From Candidatus Curtissbacteria bacterium RIFOXYA1_FULL_41_14 (GTDB taxonomy: Bacteria > Patescibacteriota > Microgenomatia > Curtissbacterales > GWA2-41-24), in NCBI GenBank assembly GCA_001775095.1, contig MFCA01000001.1:1-39846 (forward strand): a stretch of 39,846 nucleotides of DNA. Reading direction: 5' to 3'. A program made the position numbers and the translations under genes. Shown in pieces: positions 20,527-28,540 of the stretch. The notes beneath the pieces were generated by a model. It saw nothing but the letters and a program-made list of their open reading frames with translations, ran no database searches and was not told the DNA's origin. Numbering within the stretch: position 1 is the first letter of the stretch; each line of letters starts with the position of its first letter.

Positions 20527-21179
20527 GATCTATCAATTCCTTCCCCAATATTAGAAACCACATACAGATTTGGGTAGAGACGAAGTTGGCTCCTAGGTAT
20601 TATCAAACCAGTACTTGTGTGATGAACTAAATATACTTTCACATTGGGAAATAAATCCGCGATTACTATTGCAGTCCTTGGATCATCGTCATAATGCTCA
20701 ACGTCATTATCATCGCGAGTTAACAGTCTAATAACATCTACCTTACTTTCTGTACTACTGACACAATCAGGTTTAAAAGCGAATCCTTGTTTAAAAATGG
20801 ACTCGCTTTCGATATATTCATCTATGTGTGCTCTGTAAAACTGTCCTATTGTCATCTCAACCCACTCCTGTTTATTTGATCGGCCGCTGTTAACAACATT
20901 TCTACTATTCTCGTTCGAAGTAGTCCTTGATAGCGCATAGCGAACACCATCCAAGAGTCTCCTCCGTGCGTGAAGCGCTAAGGACAATTTCTCAAGCGGG
21001 CTTCTGATAGGAATGTTAACAGGATCATGGTTCACATTAGGAAATGAGTCTAAAGAAACAACTCTATAATGTTCGCGTCTTAATCTTGAGCCAGCAAGCC
21101 CAATTACACGAAGAGTTCGTCCGCGATCAATCAATGTATCGTCTACGTCGAGTGAACGAAAAAGTATTCGTTCAGCCAT
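20523..21179 (-). CDS. HAD-like protein, probable hydrolase
   Basis: About 218 residues. 'FRSLDVDDTLIDRG' is HAD motif I (DxDDTL) and 'EHYDDDPRTAIVIADLFPNV' is the acidic motif IV region. The middle (~residues 40-150) is a helical insert that could be a cap domain. Substrate unknown. I start at ATG 21179: on the minus strand TACAAT ends 8 nt upstream of it, and the earlier ATG would lie inside the promoter. Confidence 0.65.
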   Translation of the reverse strand: MAERILFRSLDVDDTLIDRGRTLRVIGLAGSRLRREHYRVVSLDSFPNVNHDPVNIPIRSPLEKLSLALHARRRLLDGVRYALSRTTSNENSRNVVNSGRSNKQEWVEMTIGQFYRAHIDEYIESESIFKQGFAFKPDCVSSTESKVDVIRLLTRDDNDVEHYDDDPRTAIVIADLFPNVKVYLVHHTSTGLIIPRSQLRLYPNLYVVSNIGEGIDRS

Positions 21180-21265
21180 AGGCAAGAATTGTAGCATTAG
21201 GGAAGTCTAAACACCAAATCAACAGGAAAATGGAAATTTAACCTCGTCTGAATTATGATTAGACG

Positions 21266-22390
21266 ATGTTTAAAAGACTTATTATTGTCCTTTTTCTACT
21301 TTTAATAATCTTCATCTCCCACGCCTTTGTTAGTCCAATTCCTTCGCGAAAGGTTGGCCCAGACTTTAGACCTGTCTACGGAGTTTCTTACAGTTTTGAA
21401 CAAGCCGGGTGGTACGGACTTGATCCGAGGGAAAGTTACATAGAAATGCTTGACGAGTTTCAATTTGACTGGGTGAGGTTTCCGCTTTTCTGGGATCAGG
21501 CAGTTGACAGAGGGACAGAGGGACAAAGGGACAAAGAGACAAAGGATATAGAGTTACGGGTTGATGATCTGAGATTTGCGATTGAAGAAGCGGAAGAAAG
21601 AAACGTCAAGGTAATTATCGCACTGGGAGCCAAAACTCCTTACTACCCGGAGTACCACTGGCCAGAGAGTATTGCTTCCCAAGTCAAGTTCGGCGAAGTA
21701 ATAACAGCCTATCATCCCGTTGCCAAAGAGATTTTGGCAATTGATCAAAAAGTAGTCGAAGAACTTGCCGTTTATGACAATATTGCCTACTGGCAGGTTG
21801 AAAACGAGCCGCTTATTGGTAACGTCAACCGCTGGAAAATCGATGCCTCTTTTGTTAAAGCTGAAGTTGAGACTGTTAGGTCGGCAGATCCTAACGACAG
21901 ACCGGTTATTCTTAATCACGCGGCAACCGGTTTTTATGATAATAGCTGGAAAGACCTTCTTCCAATCCTAAATCAAGAAGATATTTTCGCGGTCAACGCT
22001 TTTTTCAAAACAAAAGGTACTGATCTCATTACATCCAATATCCTCGGACGGCAAATCCACATATTGTGGCCCGATCATTTAGTCTGGCCGGTTCATTCAT
22101 GGTTGTTTTTGTCGCCGAATTTTGAATCTATTAAGAAATCGGTTGAGACAAACGGTAACGAGTTCTGGATTTTAGAAATGCAGGCTGAACCTTATATTAA
22201 AAAAATCGAACAAGCCCAAGACCCCTTACTTACATTTACTCCTGATGATATGATTACAGCGGACAAGTTTCTCAGGTCATACAAAATCCAAAACGTTGGT
22301 TTCTGGGGAATTCATTTTTGGCAATATAGGCAGCAAAAAGGGGATAGCACCTGGATAGAAACCGCCAAAACTATAGTTAACCAAAAGTAA
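21266..22390 (+). CDS. Exported glycoside-hydrolase-like TIM-barrel protein
   Basis: 374 residues: an N-terminal signal anchor (LIIVLFLLLIIFISHAFV) and a clan-A-like (beta/alpha)8 pattern. 'FDWVRFPLFWDQAV' suits strand 2, 'IAYWQVENEPLI' ends strand 4 with the acid/base Glu (NEP), and 'EFWILEMQAEPY' is the likely nucleophile Glu on strand 7. Family (GH5/39/42-like) and substrate cannot be set. An 8-nt tandem repeat in the coding region inserts 'GTEGQRDKETKD', a loop that looks like a repeat expansion. TATGAT ends 6 nt before the ATG. Confidence 0.72.
   Translation: MFKRLIIVLFLLLIIFISHAFVSPIPSRKVGPDFRPVYGVSYSFEQAGWYGLDPRESYIEMLDEFQFDWVRFPLFWDQAVDRGTEGQRDKETKDIELRVDDLRFAIEEAEERNVKVIIALGAKTPYYPEYHWPESIASQVKFGEVITAYHPVAKEILAIDQKVVEELAVYDNIAYWQVENEPLIGNVNRWKIDASFVKAEVETVRSADPNDRPVILNHAATGFYDNSWKDLLPILNQEDIFAVNAFFKTKGTDLITSNILGRQIHILWPDHLVWPVHSWLFLSPNFESIKKSVETNGNEFWILEMQAEPYIKKIEQAQDPLLTFTPDDMITADKFLRSYKIQNVGFWGIHFWQYRQQKGDSTWIETAKTIVNQK
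21509..21540 (+). repeat. 8-nt tandem repeat inside the hydrolase-like gene
   Basis: Four units of AGAGGGAC/AAAGGGAC/AAAGAGAC. Eight is not a multiple of three, so a unit gain or loss shifts frame. Confidence 0.75.
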
Positions 22391-22404
22391 TAAGAGCTTG
22401 TTTG

Positions 22405-22527
22405 AAAACCCTTGTTGTTCGAGTCCTTCGTTAAAACTCAGGGCTCGAACAACATGCTTTGCATATTGTTCGAGCATAGCGAGAACTATTAGACTTCTCA
22501 CTCTGTTCGAAGAATAACAAGGTTTTT
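22405..22527. repeat. Large nested palindrome before hypC
   Basis: AAAACCCTTGTT (22405-22416) pairs with AACAAGGTTTTT (22516-22527) with one mismatch, and GTTCGAG/CTCGAAC repeats lie inside. It may form one long hairpin ending in a U-tract and so stop transcription from the upstream gene. Confidence 0.6.
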
Positions 22528-22544
22528 AATAGACTAATAACAGA

Positions 22545-22760
22545 ATGTGCCTTGCATTACCTTTAAAAGTTACATCTCTATCCAAAAATCAAGCTGTTAT
22601 GGAAGACGGTAGAATGGTCAACTGTTCACTAGTCAAAAAGGTCAAAATGGGAGACTGGCTTATGGTAAAATCAAATTTGGCAGTAGCAAAGTTGACGCCC
22701 TCCGAAGCAAAGTCAATGTGTTCTGCTCTGAGAGAAATTTCGAATGGAATCAAAGCTTAA
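22545..22760 (+). CDS. hypC: Hydrogenase assembly chaperone HypC/HupF
   Basis: 71 residues starting 'MCLALPLKV', the HypC signature where Cys2 holds the Fe(CN)2CO unit during [NiFe] site assembly. The rest is the small beta-barrel ('GDWLMVKSNLAVAKL'). It overlaps the EamA gene by 17 nt and opens a four-gene run that faces the hydrogenase subunit genes. Other hyp genes (A, B, D, E, F) are not in the window. Confidence 0.92.
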   Translation: MCLALPLKVTSLSKNQAVMEDGRMVNCSLVKKVKMGDWLMVKSNLAVAKLTPSEAKSMCSALREISNGIKA

Positions 22761-23667
22761 AAAAGGTATTTATTTGGCTTTAATAGCTGCAGTTTTCTCC
22801 GGTGTCGCCAACTTCACCAACCAATTCACCGTCCGCTACGTAGGCGATGCACTGGTTTTTACGACAATCAAAAATTCTCTCGTTGCTCTTCTTATCATAA
22901 GTCTATTAATTTTTGTCAAAAAACTTGCAAAAGTCAGGAAACTTTCCGGACGAAATCTCTTACTGCTTCTATCAATCGGCGTAATCGGCGGTAGCTTGCC
23001 TTTTTATCTATTCTTTACAGCTCTTGCCCAAATGCCGGCTATCAACGCCTCTTTAATTCACAAATCACTCGTAATTTGGGTAACAATACTTGCTGTTCCA
23101 TTTCTTAAAGAAAGATTATCTATCCGGCAGATGTTTGCAATCATTGCCGTTTTTTGGGCTAACCTTTTAGTTGGCGGGTTTGGCGGTTTCGCAGTTAATG
23201 GACCCGAATTTATGGTACTTGCCGCCACTATTCTTTGGTCTGTTGAAAGCGTCATTGCCAAGATTACCCTCAAGCAAGTTGATCCGGATATCGTGATTGC
23301 TTCGCGTATGGGAATCGGTTCGGTAATCCTTCTTCTTGCAGTGCTTGCCTCAGGTAAAAGTCCCATGCTTTTTACCCTGAATTCCAGCCAGTTTTTTCTG
23401 ACCTTTTTGACTACACTAGTCCTTTTTGGCTATGTCTCAACATGGTACAGAGCCCTATCCTATGCTCCAGTAACATTAGTCGCCACAGTTTTAACTCTAG
23501 CTACGCTAGTTACAAACGGGCTTTCAGCGGTTTTCGTCACGCACAAACTGACTATGACTCAGGTCGCCCAGTTTATTCTGCTTCTCGCTGGCACATCACT
23601 ATTCATTAATGCGGCTGGGAAAATAAAATCGGTCAGTCAGAAGTTGACTCCAAAAAGTGCAATCTAA
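22744..23667 (+). CDS. EamA-type (DMT) transporter
   Basis: 307 residues with about ten membrane helices in two EamA repeats, for example 'ALIAAVFSGVANFTNQFTVRYVG' and 'LIHKSLVIWVTILAVPFLKERLS' in the first half and 'LSYAPVTLVATVLTLATLVTNGLSAVFV' in the second. Substrate unknown. Its overlap with hypC (17 nt) and the next gene (11 nt) shows tight linkage to the hydrogenase cluster; whether it serves nickel or another solute is speculation. Confidence 0.82.
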   Translation: MESKLKKGIYLALIAAVFSGVANFTNQFTVRYVGDALVFTTIKNSLVALLIISLLIFVKKLAKVRKLSGRNLLLLLSIGVIGGSLPFYLFFTALAQMPAINASLIHKSLVIWVTILAVPFLKERLSIRQMFAIIAVFWANLLVGGFGGFAVNGPEFMVLAATILWSVESVIAKITLKQVDPDIVIASRMGIGSVILLLAVLASGKSPMLFTLNSSQFFLTFLTTLVLFGYVSTWYRALSYAPVTLVATVLTLATLVTNGLSAVFVTHKLTMTQVAQFILLLAGTSLFINAAGKIKSVSQKLTPKSAI

Positions 23668-24397
23668 TAACCTTTCAGGAATTCTAACCTGCGCCCGTTA
23701 TTCATTCGCTCCGAACTATTACAAATACTGCGGGCCGGACGCCAACAAAAAGATATCATCATATCTCCAAAATTCCCATGCCGACCCTAATTTGGTCGAA
23801 ATTCTGGATCAGTTCGACGTACTTTTCCGTTATTTATCTTTGATAGCCCATTCAAATAATATTGCTGACCCGTTCGATCAGCGAGTGGTTGAAGCCTACT
23901 GGATAGGCAATTCTCTGCTTGAGAAGGTGAAACCCTCTCAACTTGGGAACCATCTACTTTATGATCAGCAGTTAAAAAAAAGACTTCCTCCAAAAATGCT
24001 TAAATGGGTTGTCGAAAAAATCCCCAAAGGTGTAAAAGTTCATCACAGCTTCCATGTTTTCAACATATTTATTCGGACTGGGCACCTCATTGCTCCGCAT
24101 ACGGTCGACACTATGGATCAATGCAGGATCGGTTGGGGAAAGGTAATTAAAGTTCACAGTTCACAGTTCACAGTTCACAGTCAAAAACTGATATCTCAGA
24201 ATAAAAAATTAGTCTTTATTGATTCAGTCCGTGAACTGTCAACACCGATTGACAGATCAATCAAGAACAAATTAAAACCCGGCGATCTTGTCTCATTCCA
24301 CTGGGGTTTTATCTGCGACAAAATCACCCCGCAACAGGCAAAAAATCTAGCATTTTATACAAACCAGAACCTAAAACTTGCCAATGAAACCATCTAA
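23657..24397 (+). CDS. Hydrogenase-neighbourhood protein (DUF6390-like)
   Basis: 246 residues, soluble. I recall a family of this form (ARYSFAPNxxxYCGP near the N terminus, 'VHHSFHVFNI' in the middle, 'GDLVSFHWGFICDKIT' at the end) next to [NiFe] hydrogenases, but this assignment is from memory. The conserved Cys and His suggest metal or cluster handling. Start GTG. A 7-nt tandem repeat of four units lies in the coding sequence and encodes 'VHSSQFTVHSQ'; this part is likely a flexible loop. It overlaps the protease gene. Confidence 0.6.
   Translation: MQSNNLSGILTCARYSFAPNYYKYCGPDANKKISSYLQNSHADPNLVEILDQFDVLFRYLSLIAHSNNIADPFDQRVVEAYWIGNSLLEKVKPSQLGNHLLYDQQLKKRLPPKMLKWVVEKIPKGVKVHHSFHVFNIFIRTGHLIAPHTVDTMDQCRIGWGKVIKVHSSQFTVHSQKLISQNKKLVFIDSVRELSTPIDRSIKNKLKPGDLVSFHWGFICDKITPQQAKNLAFYTNQNLKLANETI
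24151..24178 (+). repeat. 7-nt tandem repeat inside a coding region
   Basis: Four perfect AGTTCAC units in the DUF6390-like gene. One unit more or less would shift the frame. Confidence 0.85.
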
Positions 24398-24767
24398 AAT
24401 TTTAGTCTTCGGCAACCCGCGCGTAAAAGCAGATTCCATCCCTCTTAAAATATTACCCGGACTTAGAAAACAGTTTCCTGACATTAAATTTGACGTAATG
24501 GATCCGACAGAAATAATTAGCCAGAATGACAAAGAATTGTGGATACTGGATACGGTCCAGGGAATCGATGAAGTTAAAATAATCGATAATCCCTCAATAT
24601 TCGAAAACCAGCCAAATCTTAGTGTCCATGACTATGATCTCATCTTAGACCTGAATCTTCTTTTAAAACTCGGCAAGTTTAAAGAAACCAAGATAATCGC
24701 TATTCCTCAAAATATGTCAAAGGAAGCCGCGCAAGATAGAGTATCTAAAATTATTAGTGAAAATTGA
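24384..24767 (+). CDS. [NiFe] hydrogenase maturation protease
   Basis: About 127 residues of the HyaD/HybD/HycI family. 'KILVFGNPRVKADSIPLKIL' is the variant GNPLxxDD motif (Lys-Ala-Asp in place of DD), 'DVMDPTEII' supplies the second acidic nickel ligand region, and 'SVHDYDL' the His/Asp motif. It clips the C-terminal tail of the large subunit after nickel insertion. The large subunit gene is convergent with a 14-nt overlap and has a short tail to cut. The ATG at 24384 is preferred over the TTG two codons earlier. Confidence 0.82.
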   Translation: MKPSKILVFGNPRVKADSIPLKILPGLRKQFPDIKFDVMDPTEIISQNDKELWILDTVQGIDEVKIIDNPSIFENQPNLSVHDYDLILDLNLLLKLGKFKETKIIAIPQNMSKEAAQDRVSKIISEN

Positions 24768-26043
24768 TTTTAAGAAAATGAGTGGCACAGGAAATACAAG
24801 GGTCGTAGGCTCTAACGAATTTTTCAATTTCATGCGAAAGCTGTTCTTTATCTAAATCAATATTCTCCTCAACTAGCCTCACCAAGTTCTTCTCAATACT
24901 TATCTGATTTTGTCCTGTCGGTACTATGATTTCCGCCCTAGCTACCTTGTTATCTTTAATTTCAAGCATGTGGTAGAGAGTTCCTCTGGGCGCCTCAATT
25001 ACCCCAACTCCCACACCGTCTTTTTTTTGAGTTGACGCGGGTTTTTCAGGATTAAACTGATTGCTGCCAAGCAGCAACAGCGAGTCATCAATGCAATGCA
25101 AAATCTCAATTGCCTGGGCCAGATTATTGTCAAAAACATTTGTCGAAGGAAATCTAGAAAGTACATAGCCCACATTCTTTATTGTGTTTTCATTCAGTTT
25201 TTCCTTAGCTAGGTTAACTCTTGCAAGAGCGCCTACCATGTAAGTTTCCCTTTTGAATTTGTAACCTGAGGCTTGCGAATAGGGGATTACCTGATGTTCA
25301 AGATGTTGCCTAAAATTGGCCTCCTCGATTACTCCGTCTTTTGAGGTTTTAATTTTTCCTTCAAGAAAATCGTATCTATTCTCGCCAATTAGTCCTACAA
25401 AATTAGTCTGATCATAAAATTTAAATTGAGAATCAGAAAACAATTTAACAAGTCTTTGTGCCGCAGGCCTGGCTTTGATAAGAAAATTTTTGCAACCAGT
25501 TAAATCATCAGCCGATGGAAACTTCAAAAAGCCCCCGATTGTCAAATACGGTGCATGGACGCTTCTACCGCCAAAGGCTACCGAAAGCATATTACCTGCT
25601 TTCTTGACACAAAAAGTGTCTTCAAGAAATTGCTTTTCTTTCGGATTATTCTCATCAAGTTCCAAAATTGAGTCTTTACCTAAAAGATCAGGTAAAGCAA
25701 AAACATATAAATGGAGACCATGGTCGCGGATCATTAGTCCGTTGATGGCCAGTCGGCGCATAATCATAGTTTGGGCAGACGGAACAATTCCCAGAGCTTT
25801 TTCGCAAGCTTCAATACTGCAAAGAATGTGGGCGTTTGAACAGGTTCCGCAAATTCGCGCCAAAAGTTGTGGAACAGCCGGAACACTTTTACCCCTAACT
25901 CCCTGTGTGTAAAAGCGTTTATACTCGGAAAGTTTCAACCTCAGATCAACAACTTTTCCCCCGCGGACAGAAACATCCAGACCCGCCGCACCTTCAATTT
26001 TGGTTATTTGATCGAGTGTTAAATCGAAACTTGAATTATGCAT
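24754..26043 (-). CDS. [NiFe] hydrogenase large (catalytic) subunit
   Basis: About 429 residues. L1 motif 'RICGTCSNAH' and L2 motif 'DPCISCATH' give the four cysteines of the Ni-Fe site. Only seven residues (FLKINFH) follow the final His, a short cleavable tail. L1 with CGTC and an Asn-Ala before His differs from the common CGVC/CGIC forms. Group 3 cytosolic enzymes are the nearest type I can suggest. No membrane anchor or diaphorase subunit is adjacent. ATG 26043 is chosen because the track extension runs through a palindrome. Confidence 0.9.
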   Translation of the reverse strand: MHNSSFDLTLDQITKIEGAAGLDVSVRGGKVVDLRLKLSEYKRFYTQGVRGKSVPAVPQLLARICGTCSNAHILCSIEACEKALGIVPSAQTMIMRRLAINGLMIRDHGLHLYVFALPDLLGKDSILELDENNPKEKQFLEDTFCVKKAGNMLSVAFGGRSVHAPYLTIGGFLKFPSADDLTGCKNFLIKARPAAQRLVKLFSDSQFKFYDQTNFVGLIGENRYDFLEGKIKTSKDGVIEEANFRQHLEHQVIPYSQASGYKFKRETYMVGALARVNLAKEKLNENTIKNVGYVLSRFPSTNVFDNNLAQAIEILHCIDDSLLLLGSNQFNPEKPASTQKKDGVGVGVIEAPRGTLYHMLEIKDNKVARAEIIVPTGQNQISIEKNLVRLVEENIDLDKEQLSHEIEKFVRAYDPCISCATHFLKINFH

Positions 26044-26050
26044 ATTACTC

Positions 26051-26104
26051 TTCGAGCGGTGAGCGAGAAGTTCGCTCATGGGTAAGTTCTCGCTTTCGCT
26101 CGAA
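26051..26104. repeat. Palindrome between hydrogenase subunit genes
   Basis: TTCGAGCG (26051-26058) pairs with CGCTCGAA (26097-26104), with GAGCGAGAA/TTCTCGC nested inside. It lies within the operon and could set the ratio of the two subunits. Confidence 0.6.
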
Positions 26105-26110
26105 CAATAT

Positions 26111-26605
26111 TTAACCGACTATCACGTTAAACTCAACAAGTAACGTATCCAAAACCTCCAAAAATTTCTTCTCATCCATTGGGCAACCCGCAACATAGAC
26201 ATCCACCTTAACTACTTCATCAACTTTTAAAACCTTAGGAGTGTATGAAAAACGCTCCAGTATCGGCTTTATTTCGGAAAGTGTCGCCTGGTCAAAAAGA
26301 TTCCTCTGCGCAGAGGGGAATCCGGAGACTGCACAAGACCCGATTGCCACAAGTTTTGTAGAGAGTCCGCGGATTTTTTTCAATTTTTCCGCTTGATTCT
26401 GGCTGGAAATTGCACCTTCCACAAATGCGACATCCAATTGGTCCAAAATGTTTTTAGTCCTTAAAGCTTTAGCATAACGTATGTCCAATAAATTTTTCCA
26501 TCTAAAAAAATAATCGTTGAGAAGCTCGGTAAAAATAATTGTCGAATCCTCGCAGCAGGTAAAAGAAAACCAACCGACCCTAAGTTTTTTTGGAGTGTCC
26601 GGCAT
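26111..26605 (-). CDS. [NiFe] hydrogenase small subunit, minimal form
   Basis: 164 residues, shorter than usual small subunits. 'VGWFSFTCCEDSTIIF' has adjacent cysteines, 'AIGSCAVSGFPSAQRN' the third and 'VYVAGCPMDEKKFLEVL' the fourth, enough for the proximal [4Fe-4S] cluster only. The adjacent Cys pair recalls complex I NuoB and group 4 small subunits more than the CxxC of group 1. No medial or distal cluster domain follows. It precedes the large subunit in one operon. Confidence 0.88.
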   Translation of the reverse strand: MPDTPKKLRVGWFSFTCCEDSTIIFTELLNDYFFRWKNLLDIRYAKALRTKNILDQLDVAFVEGAISSQNQAEKLKKIRGLSTKLVAIGSCAVSGFPSAQRNLFDQATLSEIKPILERFSYTPKVLKVDEVVKVDVYVAGCPMDEKKFLEVLDTLLVEFNVIVG

Positions 26606-26620
26606 TAAAATAAACTACAC

Positions 26621-26700
26621 ACGGCCTGAAGGCCGTTGTATTTTCTTCCTTCGCTTCGCGAGATTCAATCTTTATCCATGGTCGAAGGCCATGGATTTCG
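26621..26700. repeat. Hairpins in the divergent hydrogenase/acs region
   Basis: ACGGCC-tgaa-GGCCGT (26621-26636) and ATCCATGG-N7-CCATGGAT (26674-26696). The 181-nt gap between divergent genes should also contain both promoters. TATGCT at 26749 is a candidate -10 for the acs-like gene. Confidence 0.5.
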
Positions 26701-26786
26701 CTCGCTCGTAATAAGTATAGCAAAGACTAATTGATGGAATCATGCAAACTATGCTAGAGTAAACTAGTAGCCTCGGTTTCAGTCAC

Positions 26787-28538
26787 ATGGACACTGGTTT
26801 AATCAAAAAAAAGCTCTCCGATTTCAAAATCCCTCCTAATCTAGATGATTATGAAAAGGTCAGGCAGTCATTCTCATACCAAGATGCCAAGAAAGAAATA
26901 GACTTTGTCGGCGGGAAGCTTAACGCAGCCGAAAACGCCATCGAAAGAAATGCCAAAAACTTCAGAAAGAATAAAATCGCTCTCTACTGGAAAGGAGCAG
27001 ACGGAAATGAGCAAAAATTTACTTTTTTGGAACTTAACGATGCGGCCAATCAATTCGCCAATCTTCTCCATGAATTCAATGTCGATCAGGGCGATCGTGT
27101 TTTTTTCTTCCTGTCGAGAGTCCCCGAACTCTATTTCGGATTCCTGGGTACTTTAAAACGCGGTGCCATTGCCGGAACGATGTTCGCGGCCTTCGGTCCT
27201 CAGGCAATCGAAGATCGGCTAGGAAACAGTCAAGCACGAATTCTGGTAACTGAGCCGGAGCTATTCGACCGAGTCGAAAAAGTAGCCCACAAACTTACTA
27301 ATCTTGAAACTGTTTTTGTTACCGGTGAGCCTCAGAAGGTCAAGCATCTGAAAATTCACGGCAAAAAAGTTTTTAGCTTTACCGAAACTCTATCGAAAAT
27401 GTCCAAAAACTATAAAACCCGAATGATGAATCCTGAAGATCCTGCCTTTATGCTTTACACTTCCGGAACAACAGGTAAACCCAAGGGCGTAGTTCATGTT
27501 CACAAGGCAATTATTCACGAACACATCAGTGCAAAGTTCGTTTTGGATCTTCGGGATGATGACGTTTACTGGTGTACGGCCGATCCTGGTTGGGTGACCG
27601 GTATTGCATATGAAATTTTGGGATCCTGGAGTAACGGATCATCAACCGTTGTCACCAATGGCAGATTTGACCCGGGGGAGTGGTACTCAATTCTTCAGGA
27701 TTATAAAGTGACAGTCTGGTATACAGCTCCAACTGCAATTAGAATGTTAATGGCAGCAGGCAATGATCTTGTAAAAAAATATGATCTCTCCTCACTTAGG
27801 CATTTGGCCAGTGTAGGCGAACCTTTAAATCCGGAGCCGATCCGCTGGGGCCTCAAAGTTTTTGGCCTGCCGTTTCATGATAACTGGTGGCAAACAGAAA
27901 CCGGCGGAATCTTAATCGCCAACTACCCGGCAATGGATATTAAACCTGGCTCAATGGGTAGACCCCTTCCTGGAATCGAGGCGGCAATTGTTGATGATAA
28001 AGGCAAAAAACTTAGCCCAAACCAGGAGGGTAACTTGGCTATTAAACCCGGCTGGCCGTCAATGATGCACACAATTTGGCGAAGACCGGAAAAATACAAA
28101 TCTTATTTTACGGGCGGCTGGTACATATCAGGTGATAGGGCTTATCGTGATAAGGATGGCTATTTTTGGTTTATCGGACGGGCAGACGACGTCATTAAAA
28201 CTTCCGGTGAAAGGGTCGGACCCTTTGAAGTTGAATCAGCACTAATTGAGCACCCGTCAATTATCGAAGCTGGAGTTATCGGCAAACCGGATCCCTTGCG
28301 CGGGGAAATTATCAAGGCTTTTGTTAAACTAAAAGAGGGAGTTAAACCTTCCGAGAATCTAAAGGAGGAAATTGCCCAATTTGTCAAAAAACACCTGGCT
28401 GCACACGCATTTCCCCGCGAAATAGAATTTATTGATAAACTTCCAAAAACCCGCTCGGGTAAAATCATGCGCCGCCTCTTAAAAGCGAAAGAACTAGGGC
28501 TGCCAGTTGGCGACACTTCAACCTTAGAGGAGTTTTAA
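26787..28538 (+). CDS. AMP-forming acetyl-CoA (acyl-CoA) synthetase
   Basis: 583 residues of the ANL superfamily. 'MLYTSGTTGKPKGVVH' is the P-loop, 'WWQTETGG' the adenine-binding A5 motif, 'SGDRAYRDKDGYFWFIGRADDVIKTSGERVGP' the hinge and CoA region, and 'PKTRSGKIMRR' holds the C-terminal catalytic Lys. The Trp in WWQTETGG is typical of acetate and propionate activators. At 583 residues it is shorter than E. coli Acs (652). It is followed after 2 nt by the oxoacid oxidoreductase genes, so acyl-CoA is the shared intermediate. Confidence 0.92.
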   Translation: MDTGLIKKKLSDFKIPPNLDDYEKVRQSFSYQDAKKEIDFVGGKLNAAENAIERNAKNFRKNKIALYWKGADGNEQKFTFLELNDAANQFANLLHEFNVDQGDRVFFFLSRVPELYFGFLGTLKRGAIAGTMFAAFGPQAIEDRLGNSQARILVTEPELFDRVEKVAHKLTNLETVFVTGEPQKVKHLKIHGKKVFSFTETLSKMSKNYKTRMMNPEDPAFMLYTSGTTGKPKGVVHVHKAIIHEHISAKFVLDLRDDDVYWCTADPGWVTGIAYEILGSWSNGSSTVVTNGRFDPGEWYSILQDYKVTVWYTAPTAIRMLMAAGNDLVKKYDLSSLRHLASVGEPLNPEPIRWGLKVFGLPFHDNWWQTETGGILIANYPAMDIKPGSMGRPLPGIEAAIVDDKGKKLSPNQEGNLAIKPGWPSMMHTIWRRPEKYKSYFTGGWYISGDRAYRDKDGYFWFIGRADDVIKTSGERVGPFEVESALIEHPSIIEAGVIGKPDPLRGEIIKAFVKLKEGVKPSENLKEEIAQFVKKHLAAHAFPREIEFIDKLPKTRSGKIMRRLLKAKELGLPVGDTSTLEEF

Positions 28539-28540
28539 AT

